From: DYMC01 sp035406705
GTDB lineage: Bacteria; Verrucomicrobiota; Lentisphaeria; Victivallales; GWF2-50-93
NCBI GenBank assembly: GCA_964426675.1
Contig: CAYRRM010000002.1
Location: 62,001 to 126,000 of the forward strand
Direction of reading: 5' to 3'
DNA length: 64,000 bases
The notes below the pieces were generated by a model that had not been told where the DNA came from, searched no databases, and worked only from the letters and a program-made list of their open reading frames with translations. Position numbers and translations under genes: made by a program. Positions 28,444-37,378 of the stretch are shown here, one piece after another. The first letter of the stretch is position 1, and every line of letters begins with the position of its first letter.

Positions 28444-29190
28444 TTATGGTCTTGCATAACCGTTGAAATCTATATAAGGACTTGGTCCCCAAAACCTATC
28501 ACCAGTTGTTTTACCGTCAAGACTGGTCCTCGTTAGACTCTCCACATGTGTGTCACCAAAAATAAAATTAGCTGTTTTTCCAGGATGCCCCTTACTGTAA
28601 AATGGTTTTGTGGCGTCGAGCATCCACGGATAGCTGCTACTCGTTCCAAGTTGCGTCCACGTATATGGGTAATATTCCCCGCTATATAGACCCATTGGTG
28701 CATCAGCGTACCAATATAGTTTAGAGCTTAAGTTTTTTACATAAGGTCCCATACAATGCCAACCTCCACCGGTATATTTCATTGCTATATTATAATTACA
28801 AGTATAATCATTATCAGAACGAGCCACGTAGTACCAACGTGGTTTGACCATTAGCGTTGCTTCGGGACAATGCATTGCTGTTCCGCCTCGGCTTCCGGGT
28901 TTATATAAGCCAGCATCCTCAAGTTTATACATCCAATCATTAGTAGATAACTCATGCCATGAAGCCCAATCTGCAGGATTTCCATTGTGAGGTAAGACTT
29001 TCCAATCAGATTCATAAGCAAGGCTAGCCAATGCAATTTGTTTAAGATTACTTTTGCACAAAGAACTTCTAGCAACTTTTTTTGCCTCTTGAAGAGATGG
29101 TAATAATAAGGCTGCTAAAATCGCAATAATAGCTATTACTACGAGCAACTCAATTAGCGTAAAGAAAATTAATTCATTTTTTCTGTGCAT
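28444..29190 (-). CDS. Pseudopilin-like protein paired with a LacI regulator
   Basis: 248 residues. The N-terminus MHRKNELIFFTLIELLVV is a prepilin-type sequence but has Phe, not Gly, at -1 relative to the usual cleavage point; the hydrophobic helix runs to about residue 32, then LQEAKKVARSSLCKSNLKQIAL. The C-terminal region has KGHPGKTANFIFGDTHVESL, the G-D-x-H block of this family. No Shine-Dalgarno is apparent before the ATG. Its promoter (29219-29247) faces a LacI-type gene 150 bp away on the other strand. Exported and inner-membrane-anchored by family. Confidence 0.83.
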   Translation of the reverse strand: MHRKNELIFFTLIELLVVIAIIAILAALLLPSLQEAKKVARSSLCKSNLKQIALASLAYESDWKVLPHNGNPADWASWHELSTNDWMYKLEDAGLYKPGSRGGTAMHCPEATLMVKPRWYYVARSDNDYTCNYNIAMKYTGGGWHCMGPYVKNLSSKLYWYADAPMGLYSGEYYPYTWTQLGTSSSYPWMLDATKPFYSKGHPGKTANFIFGDTHVESLTRTSLDGKTTGDRFWGPSPYIDFNGYARP

Positions 29191-29218
29191 AATTACAATC
29201 TTTGATTTTTTAAAAACT

Positions 29219-29247
29219 AATATAACAGAAAACTATTAAAAAATCAA
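29219..29247 (-). promoter_or_regulatory. Sigma-70-type promoter of the pseudopilin gene at 29190
   Basis: Read on the - strand: TTGATT (29247-29242), a 17-base spacer, TATATT (29224-29219). It lies 13 bases downstream of the AACCGTTCC motif and about 30 bases before the ATG, so the leader would be short, about 20 bases. Confidence 0.65.
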
Positions 29248-29258
29248 GAATTTTATTT

Positions 29259-29271
29259 TTGGAACGGTTTG
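29259..29271. promoter_or_regulatory. Putative LacI-family operator between divergent genes
   Basis: TTGGAACGGTTTG on the + strand (AACCGTTCC on -). The same nine bases occur at the same place in the other LacI-pseudopilin locus (63295-63303). It is an imperfect dyad around a central CG step, as expected for a LacI-type protein. It sits 13 bp upstream of the pseudopilin -35 box, where a bound regulator could activate, or repress the regulator's own gene. Confidence 0.55.
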
Positions 29272-29340
29272 AAAATAATTAAAATGGAATTAATGTAGAT
29301 TTGTACTTGTATATATTGCGATTTTATCTAAAGATTTTGT

Positions 29341-30396
29341 ATGAAAATAAGGATAAAAGGGAAAAAACGTGCAACTATTATTGACGTTGCCCGCAAAGCA
29401 GGTGTAAGCAAATCAACTGTTAGTTTGGCAATGAAAAATAGTCCTCTACTTGCAAGGAAAACACTAAAACGTGTTCAAGAAATTGCTAAAAAATTGCGAT
29501 ATCGTCCTAATATGTTATTTTCTATAATGGGCTCTGGGAATAGATTAAAAAAAAAGAAAATAGAATCTCTCCCTATTGCCTTTTTATACGATGATAAAGT
29601 AAATCTTACGAGAGAAAGATTACCTGATTTTGCCTATTTGCCTGAAATAGCATTAAGATATGGATATATTATAGAGCCTTTTAATTTGAGAGAATTTAAT
29701 TCGGCTGAAGATGTGGAAAAGGTCTTATATCACAGAGGATATGTAGCAATCATTATAGGCAGGATAATAAATAGAGATTCAGTAGCATATGATCTCAAGT
29801 TAAAGGATTTTTCTGTTGCTTCAAATACAAATACTTTATGGAGATATAATTTTCATCGTGTTTCAGGGGATGTGTTTAAAGCTCTTCAAATGGCCTGGGA
29901 TAAATGCGTAGAAGCTGGTTACGTGAGAATAGGGGCCGCTCCTTGTAGGCATAATCCAAGTGTACCTGATGATGATTTGCGACTTGCTGCGGTTCTGGAA
30001 AGACAAAGACATTATGAAGGCAAGGTGGAAATTATTCCGCCATTTCAAGGGGAAACTGGGGCGCAAAAACTTTTTCTGGAATGGGTTAATAAATGGCAAC
30101 CTGATGCAATCATAGGTTTTCACATAGGACAATATTACATATTGAAAGAAAATCTTCCTGAAAATATTTTCTCTAAACTCGGTTTTTGTTCGCTAATAGT
30201 TAATCCAATTGATGAGTGGTCTAACCCGATAAGTGGAGTTATATACCAGGAAAAAGAAGTAGCAGAAACAACTATTTCAATTCTTGATCATGAGGTTAGA
30301 AATAGAATTCAAGGCATGCCAAAAAATATCATGCACATAAATTTAACTCCTAAATGGCACGAAGGAAAAACACTACCACTCCGCAAGAAAATATAA
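29341..30396 (+). CDS. LacI-family transcriptional regulator
   Basis: 351 residues. Residues about 11-60 are a LacI helix-turn-helix and hinge: TIIDVARKAGVSKSTVSLAMKN, RVQEIAKKLRYRPN. It is followed by MLFSIMGSGNR, a segment shared almost exactly with the LacI protein at 62162, so the two are one subfamily. The ligand-binding half is a divergent periplasmic-binding fold (AMDKC-type helix, GYVRIGAAPCRHNP, LERQRHYEGKVEIIPPFQGE, DHEVRNRIQGMPKNI). The effector is unknown, likely a sugar. It is divergent from a pseudopilin gene, as is its paralogue. No Shine-Dalgarno before the ATG. Confidence 0.88.
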   Translation: MKIRIKGKKRATIIDVARKAGVSKSTVSLAMKNSPLLARKTLKRVQEIAKKLRYRPNMLFSIMGSGNRLKKKKIESLPIAFLYDDKVNLTRERLPDFAYLPEIALRYGYIIEPFNLREFNSAEDVEKVLYHRGYVAIIIGRIINRDSVAYDLKLKDFSVASNTNTLWRYNFHRVSGDVFKALQMAWDKCVEAGYVRIGAAPCRHNPSVPDDDLRLAAVLERQRHYEGKVEIIPPFQGETGAQKLFLEWVNKWQPDAIIGFHIGQYYILKENLPENIFSKLGFCSLIVNPIDEWSNPISGVIYQEKEVAETTISILDHEVRNRIQGMPKNIMHINLTPKWHEGKTLPLRKKI

Positions 30397-30416
30397 AAAA
30401 TATTTTTTTAGAAAAA

Positions 30417-31169
30417 TTATAAAAGCTCATCATATCTTATAGGTTTTATAAAACCTGATCTGGCAAGGTTCATAACTTTTTTATCGAGGAAAAGTCTTCT
30501 CTGTTCATCTCTTTCACGAGACACAGGGGTAAGATTTCCGTAGATAACATATTTTGACATTTCCTCATCATCATAAGCTGGATGTCCAATTAGAAGATAA
30601 GTGTCAGGTTCTACTGTTTTTATTGCTTGTAAAAATGACTCAACAAGATTCTTTTTATCATCAGTTTTGGGGAAATATTTATAGCCTGAAAAACCATTTA
30701 TAAGTCCTTTTTTTAGGCAGAGTTCATTTACGGCGTTACCAACCCCCTCTATCCAACCAAAACACATATGGAGGTCTATATATGAGAGTCTAAAACCAAT
30801 ACGAGTAAGCCTGTCAAGTTGAGCAGAGATTTCCTTCATTATGACTTCGAGAGGAACAACTGCTTTATGGACTGCATTTGGGAATGGGAGAAAATATCCT
30901 TCATTATCTGTGAATCCCAATGCTTTATCTACTTGTATTATAGGTTTCCATTTTACATTAAGCCACTCACAAGCAATAGTGGCATGAAGGCCGAAACATA
31001 AACCTTTTAGGTTCCCTAAGGTTTCGTAGGCGTGATCAAGCAGATCTGTACATGCCAATATTGAACAATTTTTCAAAATTCCTTTTTCAAAGCTTTCTTT
31101 TATTGCATAATTTGCACTTTTTGATGAAGCAGCATCATCACCTCTTGTGATTAATCTTAAAGATTTCAT
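30417..31169 (-). CDS. YdjC/ChbG-family carbohydrate deacetylase
   Basis: 250 residues from the ATG at 31169; a TTG three codons earlier is the alternative, and neither has a clear ribosome site. LRLITRGDDAASSKSANYAI near the N-terminus holds the metal-binding Asp pair, FGLHATIACEW the HxT-type histidine, and YIDLHMCFG a further metal ligand. GHPAYDDEEM is the C-terminal catalytic His block. The family removes N-acetyl groups from oligosaccharides such as diacetylchitobiose, or from hopanoid glucosamine. It is convergent with the LacI gene (20-bp gap). Confidence 0.82.
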   Translation of the reverse strand: MKSLRLITRGDDAASSKSANYAIKESFEKGILKNCSILACTDLLDHAYETLGNLKGLCFGLHATIACEWLNVKWKPIIQVDKALGFTDNEGYFLPFPNAVHKAVVPLEVIMKEISAQLDRLTRIGFRLSYIDLHMCFGWIEGVGNAVNELCLKKGLINGFSGYKYFPKTDDKKNLVESFLQAIKTVEPDTYLLIGHPAYDDEEMSKYVIYGNLTPVSRERDEQRRLFLDKKVMNLARSGFIKPIRYDELL

Positions 31170-31218
31170 TTGTGTCAATTTTTTTTATAAAATTTTGTTT
31201 TTAATTCTTCTAAATTTA

Positions 31219-31494
31219 TTATACTACTCCTTGCAATAACTTACAAAAAAACAATATGAGGTTTTTACAATTTTTTAACTTTTCTGTGAAAAATTGATGA
31301 TAATTTGCTCCTCCTGATACCCCCTTTAATATTATCTTATTGCTGATAGTGTATTCCAGGATCTTCTCTGCTTGAAATGGCTCCTTTATCATTTTGTTTA
31401 TTTCCTGAAAAATGCGAAAGTCGCAGATAATAGAGGTATTATAATTTTCTATAAAAACTGTGTAAGTCAATGATTTCAAGTTGAGAGTAAACAA
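31219..31494 (-). pseudogene. Possible gene fragment
   Basis: A 91-codon ORF with no ribosome site and no recognised family. It contains a TGCGA-N3-TCGCA palindrome (31413-31425, reading CDFR), and in this window that palindrome otherwise sits inside real genes. GVSGGANYHQFFTEKL hints at protein-like composition. I read it as the end of a decayed gene, with low confidence. Confidence 0.25.
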
Positions 31495-31807
31495 GAATAA
31501 TCAAAATTAGATTGTTAAATTTTGTGAAAATTTGCAAACATTACTAAATGTAATATATTAAATCTAAATTTTGCATGTTAAATCATGTTAATTCAATAAA
31601 TAAAGGCAATATTGTGGTGCAGATATGCCAGAACATGAGTATACTCTTGTAGGGCAAGATTGGAGTTTATCTTTTCGGGGAGATACCTATGCTGGCAAGT
31701 ACGAGCGTGACTTATGGTGGCATTCATGTCTTTTCTGGCTTGGCTTCTGTATTAACAATGGTCAACTGCAAAATGTATATAAAATAATTTTTAAATCCAC
31801 TATAAGT
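31495..31807. other. Intergenic region with possible remnant coding sequence
   Basis: Upstream of the beta-helix gene the same frame stays open from 31625 and encodes a peptide unlike a signal sequence (GQDWSLSFRGDTY, KYERDLWWHSCLFWLG). Its base composition is slightly richer in G than the flanks. It could be a remnant fused to the leader or a chance frame. Nothing else is seen. Confidence 0.3.
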
Positions 31808-32884
31808 ATGAGAAACAATTTTTTGCATCTATTATTATTCTACTGCTTCTTCTTTTTTTGTTTGCAGAATCTTTTTTCTGGTTCTGAAGAATCAGAAATA
31901 AAGAAAGCAATCGAACTGAAACCTAAAAATATAATTCGTTGTGGAAAATCAGCTGAAGGAGATACTTTACCTCCCGCACAAGCCTTAGCAAAAGTATCAA
32001 AAGGCGACATGCTTATTATAGAGCCTGGTTCCTATGAAGAATTAGTTATAAATCAAGATTCATTGATAATTTCCACTGAGGGCAAGATACCCAGAAGGCT
32101 TTCAATAGTTTTATCAGGGAAAAACTGTATATTAAAGGATTTCGTAGGAGAGCAAGTTCGAACTACACAAAATTTAACTATAATAAATAGTTCTATAGAC
32201 TCAATTCATCTTGAAGAGCAAAATGAAAAGAAAAATTCTTTAATTGTATATAATACTGCAATAGGGTTTATTAATACTTATTCTCATGATAAAGAATGGG
32301 ATATTTTTATAAAAAACTGTGTGATTAGATTTAAACCTTATGATTTACAAATTCCTCTGCCACAAATTCCACTATTGGAAGGAAGAAATGCTGCTATACG
32401 AATATCTCAACGTTGTATTGTAGAAATTCAAAACAGCATAATATATGGCGAGCCATATGTGTTTTTATTCTCTATTACTGGAAGATCTATCAAAGCTAAA
32501 TTAATATTAAAAAATTGCATAATGTTTGGAGAAAATGGACTTGGCTTTGTTTCAAGTTATCAAAACGACAGAAATAATAACCTGGTTATTCAGGAACTAA
32601 AGGATATTAAAAAAGTCATTTCTATTAATTTACAGGAAGAAAATAAAGTTGAAAAAATTGACTTTTTTGGAAATAATAATTCAAAAGACCCTGCATATTA
32701 TAGGGTAAAAAATCCCGAAATAGAAAAAGGTATTGGGATAAACCTTGAAGAAAATAAATTTTTTTCTCAACCTGCTTTACAGGAAGAGCATCCTCCTCAT
32801 TTTAGAGAGCCACCTCGACCACCAAGACGACAAATGAACCAGGATAATCAAAATAAAGAAGAAGAAAAAGATGTTTTTGAATAA
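31808..32884 (+). CDS. Exported right-handed beta-helix-like protein with Pro-rich tail
   Basis: 358 residues from the ATG at 31808, chosen because it opens directly onto a signal peptide (NNFLHLLLFYCFFFFCLQNLFSG). The upstream in-frame start at 31625 would bury that segment. Residues about 30-110 (IIRCGKSAEGDTL, ALAKVSKGDMLIIEPGSYEELVI) match the start of pectate-lyase-like parallel beta-helix proteins (DUF1565/NosD-like), and turns of the helix continue with LTIINSSIDSI and KAKLILKNCIMFG. The last 40 residues are Pro/Arg/Glu-rich. No catalytic residues can be assigned. Followed 27 bp on by rsmD. Confidence 0.65.
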   Translation: MRNNFLHLLLFYCFFFFCLQNLFSGSEESEIKKAIELKPKNIIRCGKSAEGDTLPPAQALAKVSKGDMLIIEPGSYEELVINQDSLIISTEGKIPRRLSIVLSGKNCILKDFVGEQVRTTQNLTIINSSIDSIHLEEQNEKKNSLIVYNTAIGFINTYSHDKEWDIFIKNCVIRFKPYDLQIPLPQIPLLEGRNAAIRISQRCIVEIQNSIIYGEPYVFLFSITGRSIKAKLILKNCIMFGENGLGFVSSYQNDRNNNLVIQELKDIKKVISINLQEENKVEKIDFFGNNNSKDPAYYRVKNPEIEKGIGINLEENKFFSQPALQEEHPPHFREPPRPPRRQMNQDNQNKEEEKDVFE

Positions 32885-32911
32885 AAGAAATTTCAGTTCA
32901 GAACTAAGATA

Positions 32912-33472
32912 ATGAGAATAACTGGTGGTATTGTTTCCGGAATTGAATTTTTCTCTCCAAAGGGAACTGCACGTCCTATTCTTGAGCGCTCAAGAATATC
33001 TCTGTTTTCAAGTTTGGGTCCCTTTGATGGACTTAAAGTGATTGATATCTTTGCTGGCTCAGGTGCTTTCGGCCTCGAAGCCGCAAGTCGGGGAGCATCA
33101 GAGGTTATATTCGTTGAAAAATCACAAATTGCCGTGAACGTAATTTCAAACAATATCAATAGACTTAAAAATGGCAGTATTTTGACAAAATTTAGTGTTT
33201 TTAAAACTAATGCGGAGACTTTTATTAAGTCCTATGAAGATATTAATGCGAATGTAATTTTTTTAGATCCACCGTATGAAAAAACAAAGTATTTTCTTGA
33301 AAAGCATGTAAATAATTCTATTTTTGCGAAATTCGCAAAAAATGCTGATGTAATAGTAAAAATACCGGAAAAATTTGATTTGTCCATTTTTGCAAACTCT
33401 CAATACCTTGCTTTGAAATTACATAGAAATTTTGGTGGTACAGATTTTATTGTCTTGAATGCAAAGAACTAA
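32912..33472 (+). CDS. rsmD: 16S rRNA (guanine(966)-N2)-methyltransferase
   Basis: 186 residues. MRITGGIVSG, RPILERSRISLFSSLG and VIDIFAGSGAFGLEAASRGA (SAM motif I) match RsmD. VIFLDPPYEK is the catalytic DPPY of N6/N2 methylases. In E. coli RsmD the start is RIIAGQWRG, here RITGGIVSG. The usual TRP-x-x-R is seen as ARPILERSR. It methylates the 30S decoding-region guanosine. A TGCGA-N3-TCGCA copy encodes FAKFAK near the C-terminus. Confidence 0.9.
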   Translation: MRITGGIVSGIEFFSPKGTARPILERSRISLFSSLGPFDGLKVIDIFAGSGAFGLEAASRGASEVIFVEKSQIAVNVISNNINRLKNGSILTKFSVFKTNAETFIKSYEDINANVIFLDPPYEKTKYFLEKHVNNSIFAKFAKNADVIVKIPEKFDLSIFANSQYLALKLHRNFGGTDFIVLNAKN

Positions 33473-33576
33473 TTCAATTTCTGACTTTCTTGAAAATTAA
33501 GTTTTAAAAAACTTCATGTGACAAACAAGTTAACAATCATTCTTTTAGTTTACCAATAATAGGTTTCTTAGTCTGA

Positions 33577-34650
33577 TCATAAATCATTTACTGATTGAGG
33601 GTAACTTCCGAGAATTTTTACAAACTGGCATATTTCAGTGAGTTCTTCGATCGCATTTCTAATATTTCCATCGCTTATATGCCCTTTCACGTCTACAAAA
33701 AAGAAATATTCCCAGTTTTTTCTTCGCGACGGCCTACTTTCAATCATTGAGAGAGTAATTCCGTGTTTTTTGAAAGGAACTAAACTGTCATATAAGGCGC
33801 CAACTCTATCCTTTACTGCATAACAAATCGAAGTTTTATCATCTCCTGTGGCATTTGGTTCCTGCTTTCCTATTACCAGAAATCTCGTAGTGTTATAGGG
33901 ATTGTCTTCAATTTTTTCTGCGATCAACTTTAATTTATAAACTTTTGCCGACATAGAACTTGCAATAGCGGCACTTTTATCTTCGCGAGCAGCAAGTTCT
34001 GCAGCCTTTGATGTGCTTGAAACTTCAATAATTTCAACTCCAGACATATTCTCTTGCAACCACAAACGACATTGTCCAAAACATTGAGCATGAGCATAAA
34101 TTTTCTTAATCTTCTTCATTTCACAATTTGCAAGAAGATTTTGATGAATCCTCATATTTATTTCGGCGCAAATTTTTACTGATGAGTTTACCAACATATC
34201 AAGAGTGTGATTTACAACTCCCTCTGTAGAATTTTCTATGGGAACAACTCCATAATCATATCTTTCTGCATCAACATCATTAAATACATCTGAAATTGTA
34301 GTTTTTGCTGAATATTTAGGAGCATGCCCAAATTTCGAATAAGCAGCAAGATGAGTAAAAGATGCTTCCTGTCCAAAATAAGCAATTTCAAGAGGTTTTT
34401 CTATGGAAATTGCAGCAGACATAATTTCCCTATAAATTGCTCGAAGGGATTTTTGGGGCAAAAATCCATTTTTATTAATTTTTTCAAGTCTGGAGAGGAG
34501 TTGTTTTTCTCTTTCTGGAACGTATATTTTTTTTCCTCCTTTTATTTTTGCTTTGCCTATTTTGGCAACAACCATACACCGTTTGTTTAGCAAATTGACT
34601 ATTTGCTGATCAATACGGTCAACTTGTGCGCGTAATTTATCGAGGCTCAT
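33577..34650 (-). CDS. pheA: Chorismate mutase/prephenate dehydratase (P-protein)
   Basis: 357 residues in the usual three-domain order. AroQ-type chorismate mutase at 1-80 (KLRAQVDRIDQQIVNLLNKR, AKIGKAK). Prephenate dehydratase at about 90-270 (IAYFGQEASFTHLAA, VPIENSTEGVVNHTLDML, and NTTRFLVIG with the catalytic TRF threonine). ACT domain at about 280-350 (GALYDSLVPFKKHGITLSMIESRPS, with the ESRP Phe-binding motif). Makes phenylpyruvate for phenylalanine; feedback control by Phe is expected from the ESRP motif. Stands alone, divergent from rpmA. Confidence 0.95.
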   Translation of the reverse strand: MSLDKLRAQVDRIDQQIVNLLNKRCMVVAKIGKAKIKGGKKIYVPEREKQLLSRLEKINKNGFLPQKSLRAIYREIMSAAISIEKPLEIAYFGQEASFTHLAAYSKFGHAPKYSAKTTISDVFNDVDAERYDYGVVPIENSTEGVVNHTLDMLVNSSVKICAEINMRIHQNLLANCEMKKIKKIYAHAQCFGQCRLWLQENMSGVEIIEVSSTSKAAELAAREDKSAAIASSMSAKVYKLKLIAEKIEDNPYNTTRFLVIGKQEPNATGDDKTSICYAVKDRVGALYDSLVPFKKHGITLSMIESRPSRRKNWEYFFFVDVKGHISDGNIRNAIEELTEICQFVKILGSYPQSVNDL

Positions 34651-34825
34651 AGTTCTTCCCTTAACAAAATAAAATTAAGCGAATATACTCTGAATTGAAA
34701 ATTTTTCAAAAAATATACAAAAAGAATATCATCCTTTCTTGAAATATCCATTTTATGCCATATATTTAAAACCCTTTTTTTTATAAAATTAAAAGAAAAT
34801 AAAAATTATTTTGGAGGATTATAAA

Positions 34826-35077
34826 ATGGCTCATAAGAAAGGACAATCAAGTAGTAAGAACGGCAGGGATTCCAATCCGAAAATGCTTGGGACAAAAGCC
34901 TACGGTGGACAATTTGTAAGTGCCGGATCGATAATTGTAAGGCAAAGGGGGTCGAAGTTTGTTCCAGGTAAAAATGTAGGTTGTGGCAGGGATTTTACGC
35001 TATTTGCTCTCGTTGATGGGACAGTAGAGTTTTCAAATGGCGGAAAAAGAGTAAATGTCCTACCTCTACAACAATAA
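34826..35077 (+). CDS. rpmA: 50S ribosomal protein bL27
   Basis: 83 residues from the ATG at 34826, which has GGAGG upstream; an earlier ATG at 34811 lacks one. AHKKGQSSSKNGRDSNPKML, GSIIVRQRG and PGKNVGCGRDFTLFA are the bL27 hallmarks. Bacterial rpmA is nearly always preceded by rplU; here the upstream gene is pheA on the other strand and no rplU precedes it. obgE follows by 34 bp as usual. Confidence 0.96.
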   Translation: MAHKKGQSSSKNGRDSNPKMLGTKAYGGQFVSAGSIIVRQRGSKFVPGKNVGCGRDFTLFALVDGTVEFSNGGKRVNVLPLQQ

Positions 35078-35110
35078 ATTAAAATCAAGGCTTCTCCCTT
35101 AAAATAATTT

Positions 35111-36106
35111 ATGTTTGTCGATAGGGTTGTTATTAAAGTTAAGGGAGGAAGAGGGGGAAATGGGGCTTGCAGTTTCAGACGAGAAATTTATGTTCCAAGA
35201 GGTGGGCCAGATGGCGGAGATGGCGGAGATGGCGGAAATGTAATCATAAGGGCAGAAAGTGGAGAACAGAGTTTAGTTGAGTACTTCTACAATACCCACT
35301 TTGAAGCAGGTCGCGGTGGGCATGGAAAAGGAAAAGACCAAACAGGAGCAAGAGGAAAAGATCTTATACTTAAAGTTCCCGTTGGAACTATCATAAAAGA
35401 TTTAAAGCAAAATATAATAATTGCCGATATGGACTCCCCTGAAAAGGAGTTTATTGCAGCAAAAGGAGGAAAAGGAGGAAGGGGAAATGCCAGCTTTCTC
35501 TCTAATAAAAATCGAGCTCCTACCCAACATGAAAAAGGAGAATGCGGGGAAGAAAAACAGCTTGAACTCGAATTGAAAACCATTGCAGATGCCGGCCTCG
35601 TAGGTTATCCAAATGCAGGAAAATCCTCAATACTAAATGCCATATCAGATGCCCACCCAAAAGTAGCCCCTTACCCTTTTACTACTCTGTATCCATCCGT
35701 CGGTGTCGTATCTTTTAAAGATTATACAAGAATAACCTTAGCAGATATTCCAGGCCTTATCGATGGCGCACACAATAATATCGGACTTGGACATAAATTT
35801 CTTCGTCATATAGAAAGAACCTCTGTTTTAGTTTATGTAATCGATATGGCAGGAGTAGATGGAAGAGACCCATATTCTGATTACCTCTCCCTTCAAAAAG
35901 AACTTGAACTCTATATGAAAGGACTCTCAAAAAGAAAATCCATCATTGCCGCAAATAAAATAGACATTGAAGTAGCAAAGAAAAATCTAAAAATTTTTCA
36001 AAAAAAAGTCAATAACATAACTATAATCCCAGTAAGCGCACTACAAAACAAAAACCTCGATAAACTTTGTGAAGAAATCCGTAAATTAATCGAGAAATAC
36101 CCGTAA
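35111..36106 (+). CDS. obgE: GTPase Obg/CgtA
   Basis: 331 residues. The N-terminal Obg glycine-rich fold runs to about 155 (VKGGRGGNGACSFRREIYVPRGGPDGGDGGDGG, shown here in parts: GGRGGNGA and GPDGGDGG). The GTPase domain has G1 GYPNAGKSS near 168, G3 DIPGLIDGA near 213, G4 ANKID near 280 and G5 SAL near 308. The C-terminal OCT domain is absent, as in most shorter Obg proteins. Role in 50S assembly and stress response. Operonic with rpmA. Confidence 0.95.
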   Translation: MFVDRVVIKVKGGRGGNGACSFRREIYVPRGGPDGGDGGDGGNVIIRAESGEQSLVEYFYNTHFEAGRGGHGKGKDQTGARGKDLILKVPVGTIIKDLKQNIIIADMDSPEKEFIAAKGGKGGRGNASFLSNKNRAPTQHEKGECGEEKQLELELKTIADAGLVGYPNAGKSSILNAISDAHPKVAPYPFTTLYPSVGVVSFKDYTRITLADIPGLIDGAHNNIGLGHKFLRHIERTSVLVYVIDMAGVDGRDPYSDYLSLQKELELYMKGLSKRKSIIAANKIDIEVAKKNLKIFQKKVNNITIIPVSALQNKNLDKLCEEIRKLIEKYP

Positions 36107-36120
36107 AATATTCGTTTTTT

Positions 36121-37371
36121 ATGAGTCATTCTCTATCTAAAGTTGAAATATGTGCTCCGGTTGGTTCTTTGGAATCATTAGCGGCAGCAATAAATGGAGG
36201 AGCTAATTCTATATATTTTGGAGCTGGTAAGCTTAATATGCGATCGCATAGTTCTGCGAACTTCGCAAAAAAAGATATTCCAAGGGTGTTGTCAAAATGC
36301 CGGAAAGCAAACGTCAAATCCTACCTTGCGCTCAATTCTATCATTTATGATGACGAATATGAAGAGGCCTGTTCATTCATTAATATAGCAAAGGAACTTG
36401 GAGTTTCTGCAGTTATTTTATCTGACCTTGGACTGATGGAATACGCTCATTCTATCGGAATATCTGTTCATGTTTCAGTTCAAATGAATGTTGCGAATTT
36501 CGCAACGTTAAAGTATCTTAGCCGTTATGCAGATGTATTTGTTTTAGCGAGAGAATTAAGTCTCAGACAAGTTTCAAATATAGCGAGTCGAATTGAGAGC
36601 GAAGAACTAAAAGGCCCTTCAGGAGAAAAAGTAAGATTGGAGCTTTTTATTCACGGAGCGCTATGTGTAGCTGTTGCTGGAACCTGTGGTATGAGTTTGT
36701 TTACATATGGCAAATCGTCTATGCGCGGAGAATGTTATCAAAATTGCCGCAGGCGATATAGGGTTTATGATGATGAGACTGGAAATGAGTTTGTGGTAGA
36801 CAACCAGTATATTATGTCTCCAAAAGATTTATGTTGTATAAGGATTCTGGATAAAATTATTGAAAGTGGGGTGTCAATATTAAAAATTGAAGGAAGAGGG
36901 CGTTCGCCAGATTATGTTTATAAAACAACAAAAGTTTATTCTGAAGCCTTAAGAAGGATAAAGAATAAGAGTTTTGATGTGGAATTTATAAAAGAAGCTG
37001 AAAAAGAACTCTCTTTTGTTTACAATCGTGGTTTTTGGCATGGAGGATACTATCTTGGTGATAGGAGTGGGGAATGGAGTGCTATCTCTGGAGGTAAGAA
37101 TGTTCTCAAAAAAGTTTTCGCAGGAAAAATTCTGAATTATTTTCCAAAGGCCTCTTGTGCTGAGGCTAATTTGCAAAGTGAAGGCTTGAAAATTGGTGAT
37201 CTCATAATGATAATAGGCCCAACGACAGGTTGTTATGAATTAGAAGTGAAGTCTCTTAGAATTGATAATATAAATTTTTCTAAAGCAAAAAAAGGAGAAA
37301 CTGTAACCTTTCCTGTATCGGAAAAAGTACGCAAAGGAGATAAACTGTATATTCTCAAAAACTCGCAATAA
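36121..37371 (+). CDS. Peptidase U32-family protein (TrhP/RlhA-like RNA hydroxylation factor)
   Basis: 416 residues. EICAPVGSLESLAAAINGGANSIYFG at the start is the U32 signature, with FIHGALCVAVAGTCGMS, GECYQNCRRRY and DLCCIRILDKI providing the four-cysteine set that in TrhP/UbiU relatives holds a [4Fe-4S] cluster. ILKIEGRGRS is the family's LKIEGR box. Family members hydroxylate tRNA U34, 23S rRNA or ubiquinone precursors; this length fits TrhP best. It is 14 bp after obgE and probably in the same operon. Two TGCGA-N3-TCGCA copies lie 237 bp apart (36255 and 36492). Confidence 0.82.
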   Translation: MSHSLSKVEICAPVGSLESLAAAINGGANSIYFGAGKLNMRSHSSANFAKKDIPRVLSKCRKANVKSYLALNSIIYDDEYEEACSFINIAKELGVSAVILSDLGLMEYAHSIGISVHVSVQMNVANFATLKYLSRYADVFVLARELSLRQVSNIASRIESEELKGPSGEKVRLELFIHGALCVAVAGTCGMSLFTYGKSSMRGECYQNCRRRYRVYDDETGNEFVVDNQYIMSPKDLCCIRILDKIIESGVSILKIEGRGRSPDYVYKTTKVYSEALRRIKNKSFDVEFIKEAEKELSFVYNRGFWHGGYYLGDRSGEWSAISGGKNVLKKVFAGKILNYFPKASCAEANLQSEGLKIGDLIMIIGPTTGCYELEVKSLRIDNINFSKAKKGETVTFPVSEKVRKGDKLYILKNSQ

Positions 37372-37378
37372 AACTATA

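Noticed and set aside
33490..33515. Hairpin AAGTTTT/AAAAACTT as terminator of rsmD
   Set aside because: Weak A/T-only stem with no T tract.
34811..34825. Earlier start for bL27
   Set aside because: The GGAGG lies between this ATG and 34826, and the family starts at AHKKG.
36238..36249. ATGCGATCGCAT as a HIP1-like site (also TTGCGATCGC at 37441)
   Set aside because: Only two occurrences and no spacer of three bases; not counted in the palindrome family.
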